Source: Muribaculaceae bacterium
Lineage (GTDB): Bacteria; Bacteroidota; Bacteroidia; Bacteroidales; Muribaculaceae
DNA length: 64,000 nt
Direction of reading: 5' to 3'
Assembly: GCA_017621845.1 (NCBI GenBank)
Contig: JAGASI010000011.1
Location: 1-64,000, forward strand
Shown here: one piece after another, positions 38,668-47,748 of the stretch
Numbering within the stretch: position 1 is the first letter of the stretch
How the letters are laid out: each line of letters opens with the position of its first letter
Translations under genes and position numbers: made by a program
The notes under the pieces: generated by a model
The model's input: only the letters and a program-made list of their open reading frames with translations
Told to the model about the DNA's origin: nothing
The model's database searches: none

Positions 38668-39084
38668 TCAGTGGAAATAGGTTGTGAAGTAGTCGTCGAT
38701 TACGCCGAGCAGCTCGGTCTTGAAAGCCTCGTACTCCGCCGAATACACGGGGTATAGGTCGGGAGAATACCGCTCACGGTACTCTTCGAGGACATCATCC
38801 ATATCGGAGATGAAGAAGTCGTAACCTTCTTCCGGGCAGTAGTCAGAGAGGATTTCTCTGACGAGTGTATCGAAGGAGTCGGACTCATAGCCCTGCATGA
38901 GTGCTATCATAGCCAATTCCTCAGCGGTGGAGACATCCACCCCTCCGCGTCGAGCCTCCAAGAACACCTCGTATGCCTGGTCTGCACGGGCGTTGATGAA
39001 GCTGAGATCTTCGGCCTCCGGATAGTTGTTGCGAGAGAGGAAGTTTGACAGGTAGCGGATGTATGCGTCGAGAGTATTTTTCAT
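38668..39084 (-). CDS. DUF1896 family protein
   Basis: 138 residues, acidic and helical ([41 protein letters not shown]), matching the DUF1896 pattern found next to helicase/topoisomerase genes in Bacteroides conjugative elements. Function unknown. It lies 1 bp upstream of the helicase start and 12 bp after the topoisomerase-like gene, suggesting one operon. Confidence 0.75.
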   Translation of the reverse strand: MKNTLDAYIRYLSNFLSRNNYPEAEDLSFINARADQAYEVFLEARRGGVDVSTAEELAMIALMQGYESDSFDTLVREILSDYCPEEGYDFFISDMDDVLEEYRERYSPDLYPVYSAEYEAFKTELLGVIDDYFTTYFH

Positions 39085-39096
39085 AATTGCAGTTGT

Positions 39097-41097
39097 TTAG
39101 GCGTTTTCGGATTTGTTTTTGCTGACCACCTGAGTATTCCCGGCGGCATTGATTATCACTTGGGCTTTGAAGGTCTTGCCGCTACGGGCACGGAAACCTC
39201 CGATGAACGGTGTCGAGCCGGTGTTGATGAGCGAGGCGAGTTCATCATGGGTGAGCGTCACGCCATAGAACTGGCGGAACACATAGTGGCCGCATTCCGG
39301 ATTGTCGCACATTGCAACTCTGCCGAAGGTCTTCATTACCCCCTCTGAGCAGTGAGGACACGGGATGTCTTCTTCCATTCTGGGAAAGAGTTTTGCCGAT
39401 GCAAGGATTCCTGCCGTCACGTCGCGGGTGAACTGTTTGAGTTGATTGTCGTATGCACTCGTTGAGAGTACGTCACGGGCAACTTCTCTCATCAGATTGT
39501 CCACCTTGACCACCTCGCCGATGTCGGCAATCTTCATTCCCTTGATGATACCGTAAAGCAGACGGCCCTTGGTGGTGAGCGAAAGGTGACCCCATGCGTC
39601 GCGCTCGATGAGACCGCTGGATTCCAGATGGACGATGTCTTTGGCAATTCCGTCAGAATAGACTGTGCCACGTATTGCAAGAAGATCCTCGATGAGAGTG
39701 GCGTCCGTGTAGTCTTCGGGCATCGGAGATTTTGCGGTACAAGAACCGGTTGAGAAGATGTCTGTCGCCTCACCTTCGGAGAGTACAGGCATCGGCTGGG
39801 ATTTCATCAGCGTATCGGGGAAGAGCGAGTGCCAGCCTTTGGTCCTGTAGGCTTCGCCTCTCCATTCGTAGCGGACGCCCTCGCACTCAATGATGACACG
39901 GGTACGGATAACCACAGCGTCCTTGCTGAATGCCTGATACATCCTCTTGACGATGAGATGATAGATGCGGCTCATGTCGTCATCGAGAACCAGAGGAGGC
40001 ACGCCGGTAGCCACAATGCCGTGAGTGCCGTACTTGCTCTTATCGACTGCTCGACCGGGAGCCACGCCGATATTCGCCATTGCCACGGAAGCGTAGTTGC
40101 TGTAAGAGAGCATCTTCTCCAGTACCTTGCGGCATTCCTGATACTTGCGCTGAGGAACGGTACTGCCGGCGGCTACGGGAAAAGAGATGAGTTTTCTCCC
40201 GAAGAGACGATGAGCCGCCTCATAGGTGCGCAGCGGGGTCATGCCGAAGATGCGTGCCGCGTCAAGCTGGAGGTTGATGAGATTGTAGAGCTTGGGAGTC
40301 TTGACTTTTGCCTCAATCTTCTCCACGGAGATGACCTTGACCTCGGATGTGGACTTAGGAGAAACATCGTTGGGATCGATGCTGCGGAACGGGAAGATGT
40401 TTCCCTCGCGGTCCTTGATTGCGATAGTCGTGTAGTTGGCGGATGTCTGCTCGGCACACTTGACCATAAGGTTACGGTCAGCAATCATCTTCAGGACGGA
40501 TGCGCTTGTGCGTCCGATGCGGTAAGTGCCACGGCCGGCGGCGAAAGCGAGAGCGCGACGGGCATTCACACCCACGAGCCAGTCCGCCTCATCCCGGAGT
40601 CGAGCCGCCTGATACCACTTGTCGTAGTTCTCTGCCGGCATAGTATAGGATATTGCGCGGTTGAGACCTTTCATTGTCAGGTCGTTGATGATGGCACGGC
40701 TGTAAGGGAGCGTGCAACGCAGATAGGAGTAGAGATAGCGGAAACTCATTTCTCCTTCCTGTGTGGGTTCGACTGCCACGATGATGCTTTCACTCTTGGC
40801 AAGCAGCGACTTGATGATGTCGAGCTGTGCGTTTGCTTCGGGAGTCATGGATTCGCCGTTCTGACGGTAGCGAGTGGTGACGCCGAGAGTGAGATACTTG
40901 GGGAGGTGCGGGAAGCTCTGGTCGCGGAACCAGTAGGATGCCTGACCGCGAGGGGTCGAGATTTCCACCATCTTGGGAGTCATCCAGGTGATGTAATACT
41001 TGCTGCCGTAGAAGTAGCGGTTGCCTTCGTCATCGTTGGCGGTGGCACGTGCGATTGCGAGTGCGGTTGTCTTATTTTGGGCGATGATTGTAATCAT
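39097..41097 (-). CDS. Type IA topoisomerase homologue lacking catalytic residues
   Basis: 666 residues with the TopB-like fold throughout: TOPRIM (1-150), GRTSASVLKMIADRN (equivalent of VGRVQTPTL), then RLFGRKLISFPVAAG where active enzymes read KLISYPRTDS. Thus the catalytic Tyr is Phe306, followed by Val308 for Arg and Ala309-Ala310 for Thr-Asp. The N-terminal catalytic Glu of the AEKP motif is Gln7 in IIAQNKT, and the metal-binding DxD is E110-P-T112 (VEPTQEGE). A four-Cys zinc ribbon is kept near the C-terminus (CPHCSEG...CDNPECGH). DNA cleavage is therefore not expected; it may act as a DNA-binding scaffold. Codon at 306 is TTT on the minus strand. Confidence 0.85.
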   Translation of the reverse strand: MITIIAQNKTTALAIARATANDDEGNRYFYGSKYYITWMTPKMVEISTPRGQASYWFRDQSFPHLPKYLTLGVTTRYRQNGESMTPEANAQLDIIKSLLAKSESIIVAVEPTQEGEMSFRYLYSYLRCTLPYSRAIINDLTMKGLNRAISYTMPAENYDKWYQAARLRDEADWLVGVNARRALAFAAGRGTYRIGRTSASVLKMIADRNLMVKCAEQTSANYTTIAIKDREGNIFPFRSIDPNDVSPKSTSEVKVISVEKIEAKVKTPKLYNLINLQLDAARIFGMTPLRTYEAAHRLFGRKLISFPVAAGSTVPQRKYQECRKVLEKMLSYSNYASVAMANIGVAPGRAVDKSKYGTHGIVATGVPPLVLDDDMSRIYHLIVKRMYQAFSKDAVVIRTRVIIECEGVRYEWRGEAYRTKGWHSLFPDTLMKSQPMPVLSEGEATDIFSTGSCTAKSPMPEDYTDATLIEDLLAIRGTVYSDGIAKDIVHLESSGLIERDAWGHLSLTTKGRLLYGIIKGMKIADIGEVVKVDNLMREVARDVLSTSAYDNQLKQFTRDVTAGILASAKLFPRMEEDIPCPHCSEGVMKTFGRVAMCDNPECGHYVFRQFYGVTLTHDELASLINTGSTPFIGGFRARSGKTFKAQVIINAAGNTQVVSKNKSENA

Positions 41098-41207
41098 AAC
41101 TATTTGTGTTTGTGGTTTTTGATTTGAATTTCATTGTTCCGGAAAGGGTATAAGAATGGCTCGCAGATGCTTTCACACCTGCGAGCCTTGGTGTGAGTAT
41201 CAGCTGA

Positions 41208-42659
41208 TTAGAGCTTCTGCCCTGACTTCTTTTTCTGTTCCGGTTTGGGCTGTGTCTGCCCCTGTTCGAGAGGTTCCTTCAATCCTTTGGTCGCCTCGTT
41301 GGTCTTGCCCTGCGAATTGACCGCAACCTGCGTCTTGCTCTCCTCCGCCGGCGTGATGACCTTGGCATTGTCGGGGTCGGAGTTGTAGGTGTAAGGACGC
41401 TGTTTGTCGGGATTGAAGCGGATGTAGATGGTGCTTGGCACACCTTTGGCATCCGGGACGCCATCGACCTTGATGGTCTTTCCTGCGACATAGTCCGCTT
41501 TCTGCTGGTCGGAGAACTCTACCCCCTTCCATTTGCCGAGAGGCTTGATGCTGCCATCGTTCAGAACCCAGTTGTTGGTATTCTTTTCGGCGGGTGCCTC
41601 CTGCTTCTGGTCTTGGAACTGAGACCTCTGCTGACTGAGGCGGGCATGGACGGGTACGAACTCCGCTTTTTGCTCTGCCGCACTCACCTGAAGGACTGCC
41701 GGGAAAGTCTTGCCGTCTTTGAGCGTCACCTCCTTATGGAGCTGTTTGCCCGATTTCAGCAATCCGATTTCCTTCGGTGTCAGTTCCGTCTCTCCGATTT
41801 TGTTGCGTATATAGAGAGCCGATACCGGGAGAGCAATAAGCTCGTTGGTCTTGCGGTCTATGCTGACGTAGCTGGGAATTGTGTTCCCTTTTGCGTCTTT
41901 CAGGTCGATGACCCTGCCGAGGTTGCCGGTAGCCTTCAGCATCTCCTTGTCCTCCTTCGTGAATTTCACGCCGTGAAACTCATCGTTGAGATTGGGTTCC
42001 TGACGGATGAAATGAGGAACCACCTTGATACTTCCGTCGGGATTCTCGTGCAGTGAGAGTCGAGCCTCCAGCTCATATTTCTCATTGCCGAAAGTCGGAG
42101 TGACTTTCACGAGGTCGGACATCCGGTTGTTGACCATGTTGCGAAGATTTTGCTCACCGATTGACTCCTTGGTAATACCCCATGCCGCGAGATTGTCCCA
42201 GTTGATTTTGGATTCGTCAATCTGCTTGAAGCGTTGGGGTTCCTGAGTCTGGGCGGTATCCGGTACCGGATTGACAGTCTCGGAGACCGTTTCCTTCTGC
42301 GCCGATTTCGGTGCGCCGTCGGGCATCTTCACCTTTACCTCGGCGAGCATATCCTTCGCTCCGGGCATATCGGGATTCTGCACCATCTGGTTGACAGCGA
42401 AGCCCATTGTCGGGACTTGGTCTGCCGGCACCTTGAAGAAGCCGAAGATTGTCGGATTCTTACACTGGGCGGTGAAGTTTCGCAGAAAGTTGTCGAGAAT
42501 GTCGGCGTGTCGGTCGAATGTCAGGAATTTAGCTGCCTTTGCGGGGTCTTCCATCTGTGGTGTACCGTCAGGTTTTATTCCGGTCACCACGCCGGACTCA
42601 CCCGTCTGGCTGTTGTGGGCAATCACTGCGTCTTGTTTCTTCAAATCTTGTTCTTGCAT
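41208..42659 (-). CDS. DUF4099/DUF3945 domain protein
   Basis: 483 residues. An N-terminal DUF4099-like region (about 150-210, WDNLAAWGITKESIGEQNL) and DUF3945-like repeats (GVKFTKEDKEMLKATGNLGR; GVEFSDQQKADYVAGKTIKV) are typical of a protein encoded near topoisomerase and helicase genes in Bacteroides ICEs. The tail is Gln/Lys-rich. Function unknown. Its start lies inside the 3' end of the upstream HTH gene (62-bp overlap). Confidence 0.78.
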   Translation of the reverse strand: MQEQDLKKQDAVIAHNSQTGESGVVTGIKPDGTPQMEDPAKAAKFLTFDRHADILDNFLRNFTAQCKNPTIFGFFKVPADQVPTMGFAVNQMVQNPDMPGAKDMLAEVKVKMPDGAPKSAQKETVSETVNPVPDTAQTQEPQRFKQIDESKINWDNLAAWGITKESIGEQNLRNMVNNRMSDLVKVTPTFGNEKYELEARLSLHENPDGSIKVVPHFIRQEPNLNDEFHGVKFTKEDKEMLKATGNLGRVIDLKDAKGNTIPSYVSIDRKTNELIALPVSALYIRNKIGETELTPKEIGLLKSGKQLHKEVTLKDGKTFPAVLQVSAAEQKAEFVPVHARLSQQRSQFQDQKQEAPAEKNTNNWVLNDGSIKPLGKWKGVEFSDQQKADYVAGKTIKVDGVPDAKGVPSTIYIRFNPDKQRPYTYNSDPDNAKVITPAEESKTQVAVNSQGKTNEATKGLKEPLEQGQTQPKPEQKKKSGQKL

Positions 42660-43104
42660 CTTGAATTGTCAGATGTTTTGGAGGTTCACAGATTTGTCCC
42701 GTGGGGACCTCTTTTTCTATCGGCTTAGGGTGTTTGATACCCAAAGCCACGGCAAACTCCCGGAAGAAATCTATCAGGTCTTGACCGCAATACCAGATTC
42801 GGGAGCCTTTTGTGCCTGATTTGCTTTGATAAGCGCGTAGTCCGTACAGTTTGCGCCATTTACGGAGAGTCTTATCGCTGCAAGAGAAAATCTTCTGTAC
42901 TTGCCATTCGGGATACATGGCATCCGGTCTAATGCCATACGTCTCTTGTGGCTTTTCGGGCAGCATGGGCGGTGGCACCGCATTGATCGCCAACCTGTCC
43001 ATACCATCCGCAATGCGGGTGAGAAGACTTATAAAGTCACCGGCTTGCTTAGCGGTTATCACAATGGTGACAGTACTTTTATCTTGTATCGTAGTTATAT
43101 CCAT
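42598..43104 (-). CDS. Helix-turn-helix domain protein
   Basis: 168 residues. The centre (YPEWQVQKIFSCSDKTLRKWRKLYGLRAYQS... then GSRIWYCGQDLIDFFREF) is an excisionase-like winged HTH. The N-terminus (KSTVTIVITAKQAGDFISLL) is beta-rich. It is the first gene of the minus-strand block that includes the DUF3945, topoisomerase-like, DUF1896 and helicase genes, so it may regulate that operon. Confidence 0.72.
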   Translation of the reverse strand: MDITTIQDKSTVTIVITAKQAGDFISLLTRIADGMDRLAINAVPPPMLPEKPQETYGIRPDAMYPEWQVQKIFSCSDKTLRKWRKLYGLRAYQSKSGTKGSRIWYCGQDLIDFFREFAVALGIKHPKPIEKEVPTGQICEPPKHLTIQDARTRFEETRRSDCPQQPDG

Positions 43105-43308
43105 TTTTTTCGTCGATTAAAACTTACGATGCAAAATTACAGAGCCGACAAAAGTTAATTTCCACGGTAGCTTTCAACCGGGTAGCGATTGCGTAATGAA
43201 AATTTCAGTGAGTGGTTAACTCGCTGAAATCAAAGATGTTTTGTGCAGTATTGAAGCTTAAATTTCCATTATCCGGTTGGCATTATCCGGGTACTTTTCA
43301 GCCCGGTT

Positions 43309-44397
43309 TTACTTCAAATCGAGAAGATGACGCAGTTCAGGGTCGGCGGCAATGCGCATTTTCTCTTCGGCGACTATCTTTTTCACTTGCTCCTTGATGG
43401 CACGGTAGTTGGTCTGTATGGCACTTTCCATAACATCATCGCCGTTTTCATCAATGAAATTGGTGACGATGGGAAGTTGCTTGTACGCCTTTTCTTCAGA
43501 CTTGACTTTCTCACTGTCCACTACAATCTCGGCATGGAAGATTTTCTGCTCGATGCGTTCTCCGAAGTTATCGGAGACGGCACCGACAAACATACCCTGC
43601 GACAGTCCGCTGATTTTACTCGGCGGAATGAGGCTATCCATCTGCGTGTTGATAGATGTCGATACATCCTGCCGGTTGATGGATATAGACTGACGCTTCT
43701 GGAGGACCTTGCCGAAACGCTCGGACAGCGTTTTGGCGGTTGATCCCACGACCTGCCCGGAGAATATATTGCCGACGGTGTTCATCACCACCGCCGCCTC
43801 CGGCTTGCCGTAGTCACGTTCCAACTGGGAGAAGTCCTGGAAGCCGAGGCACACGGCGACCTTGTTGCTTCGTGCCGTAGCAATGAGGTTGTCGAGTCCC
43901 TTGAAATAGATGGTTGGTAACTCATCTATCACCACACCCGATTTCAGCATACCTTTCTTGTTGATGAGCTTGACTATTCGGGAATTGTAAAGACCGAGAG
44001 CCGCACCGTAGATATTCTGGCGGTCAGGGTTATTACCGACACAGAGTATCTTCGGAGCCTGAGGGTTGTTTATGTCGAGGGTAAAATCATTGCCTGACAT
44101 TACCCAGTATAGTTGTGGCGAGATCATACGCGACAAAGGAATCTTTGCCGATGCAATCTGACCCTGCAACTGGTCTGCGGCTCCTCCCTGCCATGCGTCC
44201 ATGAACGGAGACAGATAGTTCTCCAGCTCCGGATATGAGGAGAGTATCGGGAAGATGTCCTCATACCGGCGGTTAAGGAACTCGATGGCATGAGGGAAGG
44301 TACAGTAGATACCGCCTTTGTAGAGTTTGAGATACCATATAATACTCGCCAGCAGAATTATAGGCGATTCCACGAAGAAATCGCCTTGTTTCTGAAT
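43309..44397 (-). CDS. mobC: mobC coupling protein, exon 2 (C-terminal part)
   Basis: 363 codons including the stop, joined after removal of the group II intron. The exon begins IQKQGDFFVESPI, the residues that directly follow LNKTW in intact homologues. It carries the Walker B strand GVVIDELPTIY and C-terminal VirD4-like regions (FGKVLQKRQSISI). With exon 1 it gives a 660-residue type IV coupling protein (TraG/VirD4-like, MobC in CTnDOT), an inner-membrane ATPase linking relaxosome to the channel. Confidence 0.88.
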   Translation of the reverse strand: MQKQGDFFVESPIILLASIIWYLKLYKGGIYCTFPHAIEFLNRRYEDIFPILSSYPELENYLSPFMDAWQGGAADQLQGQIASAKIPLSRMISPQLYWVMSGNDFTLDINNPQAPKILCVGNNPDRQNIYGAALGLYNSRIVKLINKKGMLKSGVVIDELPTIYFKGLDNLIATARSNKVAVCLGFQDFSQLERDYGKPEAAVVMNTVGNIFSGQVVGSTAKTLSERFGKVLQKRQSISINRQDVSTSINTQMDSLIPPSKISGLSQGMFVGAVSDNFGERIEQKIFHAEIVVDSEKVKSEEKAYKQLPIVTNFIDENGDDVMESAIQTNYRAIKEQVKKIVAEEKMRIAADPELRHLLDLK

Positions 44398-44438
44398 ATC
44401 GGGTAAGGCGGGGGCATTGCTGCCCCTTTCTCCCCTAA

Positions 44439-44472
44439 GAACCGTACGTGAGAGTTTCCCCTCATACGGCTC
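44439..44472 (-). ncRNA. Group II intron domain V
   Basis: 34-nt catalytic hairpin: a GAGCCGTATGAGGG arm, GAAA-type loop and a CTCTCACGTACGGTTC arm, matching the conserved domain V. It contains the catalytic AGC-like triad region. Confidence 0.9.
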
Positions 44473-44518
44473 AAGCAACTCAATATTTCTATTTGTTGTT
44501 AGAAATCGGCTCATACTT

Positions 44519-46171
44519 TCAACTGTTTCGTTTGTGTCGCTTATAACAGAGATTGTGTACAAGTTGCCTTACGATTGAACCGCCAACAGATATTTCGTTG
44601 ACGTTCCATGCTTTCGTATGGTCTATTTCCTTGCCACAAAACGGACAAATCCGGTTCTGTCTGTTCCACAAATATAAGAGTGTCTTACGTCCTTTGAGTG
44701 ATTCAAGCATTCTCTGCGCCTGTCGCTGATAGAAATAGTCATCACAGGCAGGGTCAAAGGGATTGGCATCGCCCTTTATTTGTTTGTAAGGCGTATAGTG
44801 TACGTCCGACAACCGTTTAAGGGTCAAGTAATTCTCTTTCCTGCTTTTTGAAGCATATTTCCATGCGAAAGTCCATTTCCTGCCACGGATTTCGTGCCAA
44901 TATCTCTTAGCCACCCAAGGTCTCGTTTTCTTTGGATGACGTCTGAGTGCCCATTTCCATGTCATATTGAAAATGTGATTGTCGCAGTCATGAAAAGCAT
45001 CGGTTGATGCTCCGTAACGGTAGTAGTTGCTCCAGCCTGTGATTACAGGATTGAGCATTCTAATCAGAGACTCTTGTCTACACATTTTGTGTCCCAATAT
45101 GATGTCGGAAACTTTCGCTTTGAAACGTTTCCTTGCATCTTTGGATGGGGATGTGTACAATCGTTTGCCGAACTTTCTTATATTGAATCCGAGGAAGTCG
45201 AAGCCGTCATTGATATGAGTTATCTTTGTTTTCTCTTCGGAAAGGGTCAGACCCCTTTCTTTGAGGAACTCTATAACGACAGGTTTTACCTCGTTTTCAA
45301 GAAGTTCCTTGCTTAATCCTGTGATTACAAAGTCATCTGCGTAACGGATAAGGTTCACTTTGAAGTTGGTGGTCTTATAGTTACGGAAGATTTTCTTAAA
45401 TCTTTCGGCGAGCAATGGTTGTAGTCCGTCAAGCGTCATGTTTGCAAGTGTCGGTGATATTATACCGCCTTGGGGAGTACCCTCTTCCGTCGGGAACAAT
45501 TTACCATTGAACACCGCTCCACATTTGAGCCATTTTTTGAGTATCGCCTTATCCATTGGGATGTTGGCGAGTAACCATTCGTGACTTATGTGGTCGAAGC
45601 AGCCTTTTATATCACCCTCCAAAATCCATTGTGGAGAATGCCCACGGTTCAGCACCGTGTCGATTTGACGGATGGCATCCATTGTTCTACGCTTCTTTCG
45701 GAAACCATAGGAAAATCTGTCACCTGTCGTCTCGGCTATCGGTTCAAGAGCCATGAGATAAAGAGCCTGCATAGCGCGGTCTTTCATGGTCGGTATTCCC
45801 AACGGTCTGAGTTTACCGTTCTTTTTCTTGATGTGTACTCTGCGGAGGGGCTGCGGTCTGTAGCCTCTGCGTTTGAGTTCACTGATTGCTTTGAATTTTC
45901 GCTTGGGAGAGTCCCAAAGCTGTTTGTCCACTCCAGACGTGTTCTTCCCTTTGTTGGAAGTAACCCTTTTTACGGCCAATGCCTTGGCGTAAAAAGAGTG
46001 AGTAAGCATCCATTGCAAGGCTTTCACCTTGTTATGTCTGCCTTCTTTCTGAGCCTTTACAATACGCGCTTGTAGCTTTCGGACAAAGGCTTCGCACTTG
46101 GGCCAGTCTATCCCGTCCCAAGTTGTCTGCCCCTTGTCAGTAGGCGCACACGTTTCTTTCGATTCGTTCAT
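44519..46171 (-). CDS. ltrA: Group II intron reverse transcriptase/maturase
   Basis: 550 residues encoded inside the mobC intron. RT motifs include the catalytic YADD at 277-280, GTPQGGIISP (about 231) and the IPTMKDRAMQ block (about 126). The thumb/maturase X domain spans about 360-450. The C-terminus has an HNH-like region (CPFCGKEIDH, Cys509 and Cys512; Cys542, His546), but the paired His/Asn residues of the typical HHI motif are replaced by VNE, so the endonuclease may be weak or inactive. The protein splices and mobilises its host intron. Confidence 0.92.
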   Translation of the reverse strand: MNESKETCAPTDKGQTTWDGIDWPKCEAFVRKLQARIVKAQKEGRHNKVKALQWMLTHSFYAKALAVKRVTSNKGKNTSGVDKQLWDSPKRKFKAISELKRRGYRPQPLRRVHIKKKNGKLRPLGIPTMKDRAMQALYLMALEPIAETTGDRFSYGFRKKRRTMDAIRQIDTVLNRGHSPQWILEGDIKGCFDHISHEWLLANIPMDKAILKKWLKCGAVFNGKLFPTEEGTPQGGIISPTLANMTLDGLQPLLAERFKKIFRNYKTTNFKVNLIRYADDFVITGLSKELLENEVKPVVIEFLKERGLTLSEEKTKITHINDGFDFLGFNIRKFGKRLYTSPSKDARKRFKAKVSDIILGHKMCRQESLIRMLNPVITGWSNYYRYGASTDAFHDCDNHIFNMTWKWALRRHPKKTRPWVAKRYWHEIRGRKWTFAWKYASKSRKENYLTLKRLSDVHYTPYKQIKGDANPFDPACDDYFYQRQAQRMLESLKGRKTLLYLWNRQNRICPFCGKEIDHTKAWNVNEISVGGSIVRQLVHNLCYKRHKRNS

Positions 46172-46821
46172 TTGCTTTCTACTTTAAAAAGTTCTAAAAG
46201 TTATCTTGTAAAGAGTTACCTTATACGGAAGTCTGCCCACTTTCGTGTCGGATGATGTGGCTCTCTGCCATACATGGCAATGAGGTCAATCCGTATCCGT
46301 CCCATTACAGGACGGCATTCGCTTTTTCCGTTATCTCATACCTGCACCCCGTTCGGCTCACCTTGCGGCTCGCTTACTCATGTTGCCATGAGAGAGATAC
46401 AGGCTTGCCCTGTTCCACATGATTGACAAAGGATAGGTTAGGTTCTGTCAACTCCACCGGCAGTGCTTTGTCCGTGTAACCCTAACGTGGGCAGGGTTAT
46501 CCGACTGCTTACCATTTTGGTGAGAGCGCTCAGTATCTTTGGCTCCTTCAAACCTTACGATGGCTAAAGACAGTTCACTTACGTTAACCATACTATCCAG
46601 CCTGGCCACTCAACGGTACGATACTAACCGTTCTTGACTCCCCTCGCGGTTACGTCTTGTCATTACTGAAAGTGTACGTTGTCCCAGTGAGCTTGGCACG
46701 TCCCATTGCTGGAAACGCACCTCACGGTAGGCTACCGCTGACGGAACAGCGGGTTAAATCAATATTCAACTCTTTGAATATCATTGTTTAACAATCAATC
46801 ATGTGACTTTTCAGGTCACAC
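46172..46821 (-). other. Intron domains I-III upstream of the maturase
   Basis: 650 nt of structured intron RNA before the maturase start, containing both candidate EBS1 (46484-46490) and EBS2 (46609-46614). No independent gene. Confidence 0.7.
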
Positions 46822-47715
46822 CCACGTTTTGTTGAGATTGAGCATTATAGTGTACGCCGATTCGTATGCGTCCGCTATGTCAGTCATGAACGCCGGCGCA
46901 ATAGGGTTGCATCGGTGGCTCCGTCTGGGATCATCGAAGTTTATCACATAGAACTTGGCTCCTTTGGGATATTTGTCTTTGTTCTTCAGGAAGTGGTTAT
47001 AGACAATGGTACTGAGGTCCGCGAATTTGAAGTCATAACAGTACAGCGCGAACCCTTTCTCAATCTGTTGTTTGAGAAAGTTGTTCACTACTGCATACGA
47101 CTTACCGGAACCGGGTGTGCCCAGTACGATTGTCGCCCTGAAGGGGTTGACAACATTTATCCATCCGTCGTTCCACTTTTTCTTGTAGTAGAATCTGGTG
47201 GGGAGATTTATCGAGTATTCATTCTTGATTTTGCGCGTCTCCTGTTGGAAAGACTCGTTTTCATTGTTGAATACGTCGTTCATCAGATTGTTCTTCAGCA
47301 ATCGACTCATCCAGTTGCCGGCCATAAGCAGGCAGATGAATCCGGCTGCGCTACACATTATATATAAGGTGTAATGGAACTTCGGCATGAAGTAAAGCAC
47401 CACGCCGATGCCGAGGAATATCCAGATGGTACGCCATGTTATATCCTCGTTCTTCACGCCCCTTGTGCCGAAACACGATAGAGCGAGAAGGAGGAGTGCG
47501 AACCACTTGGAGGTATATTGAGACCTGAACAGATGGCATGAACGATCAAAACCGTTCAGCACCTTATCGACGACGGTAAAGAAACCGTCTGGATTGGTCG
47601 GATGTAGCTCCGGGCAGAACCAATAGATATTGATTATGACCAGAACGATGCTTGTGGCACGAAGAAAATCCATGATTTTCGCCAGTGCCCTTAGATCATC
47701 TTCTTGTTGGGACAT
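46822..47715 (-). CDS. mobC: mobC coupling protein, exon 1 (N-terminal part)
   Basis: 298 codons ending in TGG (Trp298) at the intron junction. Several N-terminal hydrophobic segments (about 20-32, 72-82, 99-134) anchor it in the inner membrane. Walker A LGTPGSGKS (about 198-206) belongs to the VirD4/TraG coupling ATPase; the matching Walker B is in exon 2, so neither half can work alone. Read without splicing it would terminate after Val299 at the intron's own TGA. Confidence 0.88.
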
Positions 47716-47748
47716 TGTTTGTCTGTTTGTTATGAGGGTGAATGACTT

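Larger units (their letters stand above)
44398..46821 (-). mobile_element. Group II intron inserted in mobC
   Basis: 2424 bp on the minus strand. The 5' end is GTGTGACC (GUGYG consensus) directly after codon TGG of mobC; the 3' end is CCCGAT before ATT. Domain V (44439-44472) is a textbook 34-nt hairpin (GAGCCGTATGAGGGGAAACT and complement). Domain VI follows, with a candidate branch A seven nt from the 3' end. The EBS1-like CCACGTT (46484-46490) pairs with exon AACGTGG, and EBS2-like GTTGAG (46609-46614) with exon CTCAAC. The reverse transcriptase is encoded in domain IV. Excision restores an in-frame mobC. Confidence 0.92.

Noticed and set aside
39829..41127. 432-codon plus-strand frame
   Set aside because: Antisense shadow of the topoisomerase homologue, without a recognisable domain.
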